Shown here piece after piece: positions 30,390 to 32,386 of a stretch of 32,386 bases of DNA. The notes below the pieces were generated by a model. It saw only the letters and a program-made list of their open reading frames with translations. It searched no databases and was not told the DNA's origin. Source of the stretch: a virus; IMG/VR virus record IMGVR_UViG_3300017967_000106, positions 1-32,386 of that record; one strand, 5' to 3'. Within the stretch, counting starts at the first letter, position 1. Every line of letters starts with the position of its first letter. The translations under genes and the position numbers were made by a program.

Positions 30390-30550
30390 CTATAAAGAGT
30401 CTATACAATAAATTAACAGAATCTTTTCAAAACTTTAAGATGAAAATGCATACTTTGTTTCTTCTTCAATACGTTTGCTTTTTAAGTGTAATTTATTTTT
30501 GTTATTATCATATAAAGAATTATATTTGTAGAAACAAAAAACATATATAA
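30386..30550 (+). CDS. Small membrane protein, 54 residues
   Basis: The ATG at 30386 overlaps the previous TGA as ATGA, so coupling is strongly suggested. The product starts MTIKSLYNKLTESFQNFKMK, has a hydrophobic helix at about 23-42 (TLFLLQYVCFLSVIYFCYY) and ends with a basic CRNKKHI. Together with the previous gene it makes a pair of small membrane proteins, which could be host-takeover or lysis factors. The 3' end of this gene contains the promoter at 30498-30528. Confidence 0.72.
   Translation: MTIKSLYNKLTESFQNFKMKMHTLFLLQYVCFLSVIYFCYYHIKNYICRNKKHI
30498..30528 (+). promoter_or_regulatory. Bacteroidota-type internal promoter
   Basis: TTTG (30498-30501), a 19-base spacer and TATATTTG (30521-30528) match the -33/-7 consensus. 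It lies in the end of the small membrane gene, 24 bases before the gene at 30553, and could give extra expression of the last two plus-strand genes. Confidence 0.7.
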
Positions 30551-30552
30551 AC

Positions 30553-30750
30553 ATGGAAAAAGACATTATTAATTCAGAAAACGGATGGCTAAAGATAGAC
30601 TTGATGTCTATCGAACTGATCGACATGGTTGAGCCACAAGATGCACACACCCAATTATTGGTGATGTACTCAGACAATGAACCAACTCACCAGGACTTGG
30701 GTTATAATACAGTGCAATCCGAAACGAGTAAATTAATTAATTTAAACTAA
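30553..30750 (+). CDS. Small acidic hypothetical protein
   Basis: This 65-residue acidic protein begins MEKDIINSENGWLKIDLMSI, with no recognised domain or membrane segment. It starts 2 bases after the preceding stop and has the -7 box of the internal promoter close upstream. It is probably co-transcribed with the secreted protein gene that follows. Confidence 0.7.
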   Translation: MEKDIINSENGWLKIDLMSIELIDMVEPQDAHTQLLVMYSDNEPTHQDLGYNTVQSETSKLINLN

Positions 30751-30757
30751 TTCTATT

Positions 30758-31069
30758 ATGAAAACATCGATTACAGCCATTCTAATGGCACTTACAACGT
30801 GCTTATCGGCTCAGACAGAACCACAAAGGACTACTACGCCCCTTGGTACTGTAATAGCCGAGATGGTCACTCAAACAACGGTTTTGGAAGAACCGAGAAT
30901 GACGTACGTTTTTGTTGATGACGAAGGCAAGGAAGTAAACGCTCAGGACATTACAGATGGAATGAGACTTACGGCAGTTGCCAAACAAATTACAGAAGAC
31001 GTGCAGCAAGTTATCTTGTTCTTTTATTACAATGATAAGGGAGAAAAGAAATACCTCCCGCTAAGATAA
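30758..31069 (+). CDS. Secreted/periplasmic hypothetical protein
   Basis: This 103-residue protein has a signal peptide (MKTSITAILMALTTCLSAQT, probable cleavage after SAQ near 19). The mature part is beta-prone, with VFVDDEGKEVNAQDITDGM and a terminal FFYYNDKGEKKYLPLR. It is the last gene before the terminator of the plus-strand module. It might act on the cell envelope, for example in superinfection exclusion, but I recognise no family. Confidence 0.75.
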   Translation: MKTSITAILMALTTCLSAQTEPQRTTTPLGTVIAEMVTQTTVLEEPRMTYVFVDDEGKEVNAQDITDGMRLTAVAKQITEDVQQVILFFYYNDKGEKKYLPLR

Positions 31070-31110
31070 TCATTCTAATTTTATTTTTTAACCTTGTGTT
31101 GGTTGCAAGT

Positions 31111-31139
31111 AGGTCAGGCTAAAACCTGACCTTTTTTTT
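31111..31139 (+). terminator. Strong intrinsic terminator ending the plus-strand module
   Basis: AGGTCAGG (31111-31118) pairs perfectly with CCTGACCT (31125-31132) around CTAAAA, followed by T8. It ends early transcription before the convergent minus-strand module. Confidence 0.93.
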
Positions 31140-31178
31140 GTTTTTGTCAGAATATAACCTGACTAATGACCCCTAAAA

Positions 31179-31207
31179 TCCATTTTAAAGCCATTTTAAG
31201 CCTCTCT
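31179..31207 (+). repeat. 29-base element, inverted copy of 17785-17813
   Basis: TCC-n-TTTTAA-n-GCCATTTTAAGCCTCTCT differs from the minus-strand copy at 17785-17813 in only two of 29 bases. It lies in the gap between two terminators. The two copies flank the early module in opposite orientation. Confidence 0.75.
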
Positions 31208-31273
31208 GGGAGGACTTCTATATAAAGTAATGGTAATACCCCACTAATAGCATAAAGTCTCTTAGAACGCAAA

Positions 31274-31302
31274 TAAAAAAGCCCCCAGAATTAACTGAGG
31301 GC
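31274..31302 (-). terminator. Intrinsic terminator of the late minus-strand transcript
   Basis: On the minus strand GCCCTCAG (31302-31295) pairs with CTGGGGGC (31288-31281), with one T-G pair, around a 6-base loop, and the following bases give T6. It stops leftward transcription from 32386 and, if the genome is circular, the entire late operon. Confidence 0.9.
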
Positions 31303-31342
31303 CGTCCGTAGGTAGCGAATCAAACACGAAACACAGTGTATT

Positions 31343-31432
31343 TTAATACTCGAACTCCTCTATATTTGGGAGGCCCTCACAATCAGGGCAAATTGCTTCG
31401 ATCTGCTTGTTAACCCACTCAATTATTGTCAT
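31343..31432 (-). CDS. Small acidic ORF, 29 residues
   Basis: ATG at 31432, stop at 31343: MTIIEWVNKQIEAICPDCEG then an acidic LPNIEEFEY tail. It overlaps the end of the preceding gene by 14 bases and is the last frame before the terminator. The CPDC pair could bind metal. Support is modest: spacing and amino-acid composition only. Confidence 0.42.
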   Translation of the reverse strand: MTIIEWVNKQIEAICPDCEGLPNIEEFEY

Positions 31433-31787
31433 TTCCTGCTCCATCGTTGAAATCATTTAGTGGTATATCATCAAAGCCCATCTGCTTTAATTTACTTCTG
31501 ATCAAGGAGAATGCTCCCATTAGTCTGAAGTAATCGTCAGACATAGTTTTCACCAAAATCTTTTCTTGCTCTAATAATAGCTCAAGTTCTGAAATCCTTT
31601 TATTTAGCTTTTCTATCTCCAACACTTTCTCTGCAATTTCTTTGTTTCTCATCCTAACGGCTTCTTGGAATATAGGTAGTATTAGCTTATTGCTTGACCA
31701 CATAAGGACAACTGCCGAAGCTACCCAAATAGGTAGTCCATTTAGTAGTTCTACTATAGGCAAATCGACAGTTGTTCCTGGTATCAT
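31419..31787 (-). CDS. Membrane-anchored coiled-coil protein (holin/spanin candidate)
   Basis: This 122-residue protein has one membrane helix at about 15-37 (ELLNGLPIWVASAVVLMWSS), a long coiled coil at about 42-80 (EIAEKVLEIEKLNKRISELE, LLLEQEKI) and an acidic tail ending GAGNDNN. This architecture is shared by some holins and by inner-membrane spanins, and the position at the end of the late transcript suits a lysis gene. No partner o-spanin or endolysin is recognised beside it, so the function remains tentative. Confidence 0.78.
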   Translation of the reverse strand: MIPGTTVDLPIVELLNGLPIWVASAVVLMWSSNKLILPIFQEAVRMRNKEIAEKVLEIEKLNKRISELELLLEQEKILVKTMSDDYFRLMGAFSLIRSKLKQMGFDDIPLNDFNDGAGNDNN

Positions 31788-31820
31788 TTGATTATTTACT
31801 ATCTTTTTTTAATAACTGTC

Positions 31821-32114
31821 CTACCACTTTACTTTGTCAGCCCAGTATGCAGCCGACATTTTACCTTTCTTGATATTCTTGGCATGGCGAGCCTTGAAAG
31901 CTGCACGTTTCTTTTTCATTTGCTCTGACTCGCCCTTTTTAGGCTTACCAGCAGTTTTAGCTCCTTGCTGACCAAAGCGGATAGTCTTTACTTTACTACC
32001 CTCTTTAGCAACAACAACGTGCGACTTTGTAGGATGCTTTGGAGTACGCTTAGGCTTGTTATAGCCCGATACTCCAACTCTTGCCAATCTTGGATCTTTT
32101 TTACTATTTGGCAT
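31821..32114 (-). CDS. Conserved basic phage protein
   Basis: This 97-residue, highly basic protein contains PKRTPKHPTKSHVVVAKEGS, KVKTIRFGQQGAK and the C-terminal FKARHAKNIKKGKMSAAYWA motif. I recall very similar small proteins from marine phages, but their function is unknown to me. The charge suggests DNA binding or a packaged protein. It lies between the tail gene frame and the lysis candidate. Confidence 0.83.
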   Translation of the reverse strand: MPNSKKDPRLARVGVSGYNKPKRTPKHPTKSHVVVAKEGSKVKTIRFGQQGAKTAGKPKKGESEQMKKKRAAFKARHAKNIKKGKMSAAYWADKVKW

Positions 32115-32140
32115 AATTATTCTTATTTGTTTATAAAATA

Positions 32141-32386
32141 TTACTTCCTCTTTGGTCTTGCCACTATCTCAAAGCCTGATTTGAACTTGTAGTCTATTAC
32201 ATTACCAAGACTATCCATTACTGGTATTTCCTTGTCCCAAAACTTTATAAAATACTTTCTGTGTTTTAATTCAAAGCAAGTAGAACACACATCAAAGGCA
32301 GGTTTCCAAACCACGTTTGTATCAGCCTCAGATAGCAAGAACGCCTTTCCTCTTCTCGTGAATTTCATCTCCGCAACATCTTCGTA
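32141..32386 (-). CDS. C-terminal part of the tail protein (open at window edge)
   Basis: A 75-residue frame begins at an ATG at 32368, but the same frame stays open through six more codons (YEDVAE) to the window edge at 32386. No A-rich leader precedes the ATG, unlike most genes here. The frame joins exactly to the open minus-strand frame ending at base 1, so I read it as the 3' end of that tail gene. It contains CSTC (CxxC, metal-binding-like) and ends FEIVARPKRK. If the genome is linear, it is either an independent gene or the end of another protein. Confidence 0.7.
   Translation of the reverse strand, partial: YEDVAEMKFTRRGKAFLLSEADTNVVWKPAFDVCSTCFELKHRKYFIKFWDKEIPVMDSLGNVIDYKFKSGFEIVARPKRK

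Overview
The window looks like one AT-rich tailed-phage genome of siphovirus type whose host is probably a bacterium of the phylum Bacteroidota (Flavobacteriia-like). The morphology call rests on a long tape measure protein, portal, terminase, scaffold-like and capsid genes, with no sheath gene seen. The host call rests on several intergenic promoters of the Bacteroidota form TTG/TTTG-N19..21-TAnnTTTG, on A-rich leaders instead of strong Shine-Dalgarno sites, and on many small unknown genes. No integrase, repressor, DNA polymerase or recognisable endolysin was seen, so it is probably virulent and depends on the host polymerase. The two window ends fit together: the minus-strand tail gene open at base 1 continues in frame into the minus-strand frame open at base 32386. 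The 32,386 bases may therefore be a complete, circular or circularly permuted genome cut inside that gene.

Layout. (1) 1-15144, minus strand: the late module, in transcription order terminase small and large subunits, a probable tail tube protein, a small protein, portal, a small basic-tailed protein, scaffold-like protein, major capsid protein, terminator, connector and tail-completion proteins, tape measure protein and a large tail protein. If the genome is circular this transcript continues through 32386-31343 (conserved basic protein, membrane/coiled-coil protein, small ORF) and stops at a minus-strand terminator near 31280. (2) 15145-15798: about 650 bases without a convincing gene, with hairpins, a GC-rich block and a 12-base palindrome, next to the small terminase and so a candidate packaging region. 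(3) 15799-17563, minus: a small cluster with a Gp88-family cysteine protein, a one-helix membrane peptide, an unknown protein and a SprT-like metalloprotein; several have near-identical leaders and two have good promoters. (4) 17564-18193: a dense non-coding control block with a cluster of TGTAATATGT words, four palindromes at 25-base period, a G-quadruplex motif and a 16-base repeat array. Two small minus-strand genes follow, then a very A-rich divergent region (18636-18885). (5) 18886-31069, plus: the early/replication module. It begins with small unknown genes behind three copies of one promoter and a possible structured RNA (about 19894-20200). It continues with an annealing protein, YqaJ-type exonuclease, GIY-YIG nuclease, SSB-like protein, winged-helix replication protein, DnaB helicase, a calcineurin-type phosphoesterase, a DUF1599 protein and small membrane or secreted proteins, ending at a strong terminator at 31111-31139.

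How it works together: early plus-strand genes replicate and recombine the genome using the host polymerase, and the late minus-strand operon packages DNA and builds the virion. A palindrome found four times in the control block recurs upstream of the tail-tube gene, which suggests one DNA-binding protein acts on both regions. The most unusual parts are the composite control block, the structured RNA candidate and the near-identical inverted elements that bracket the early region.
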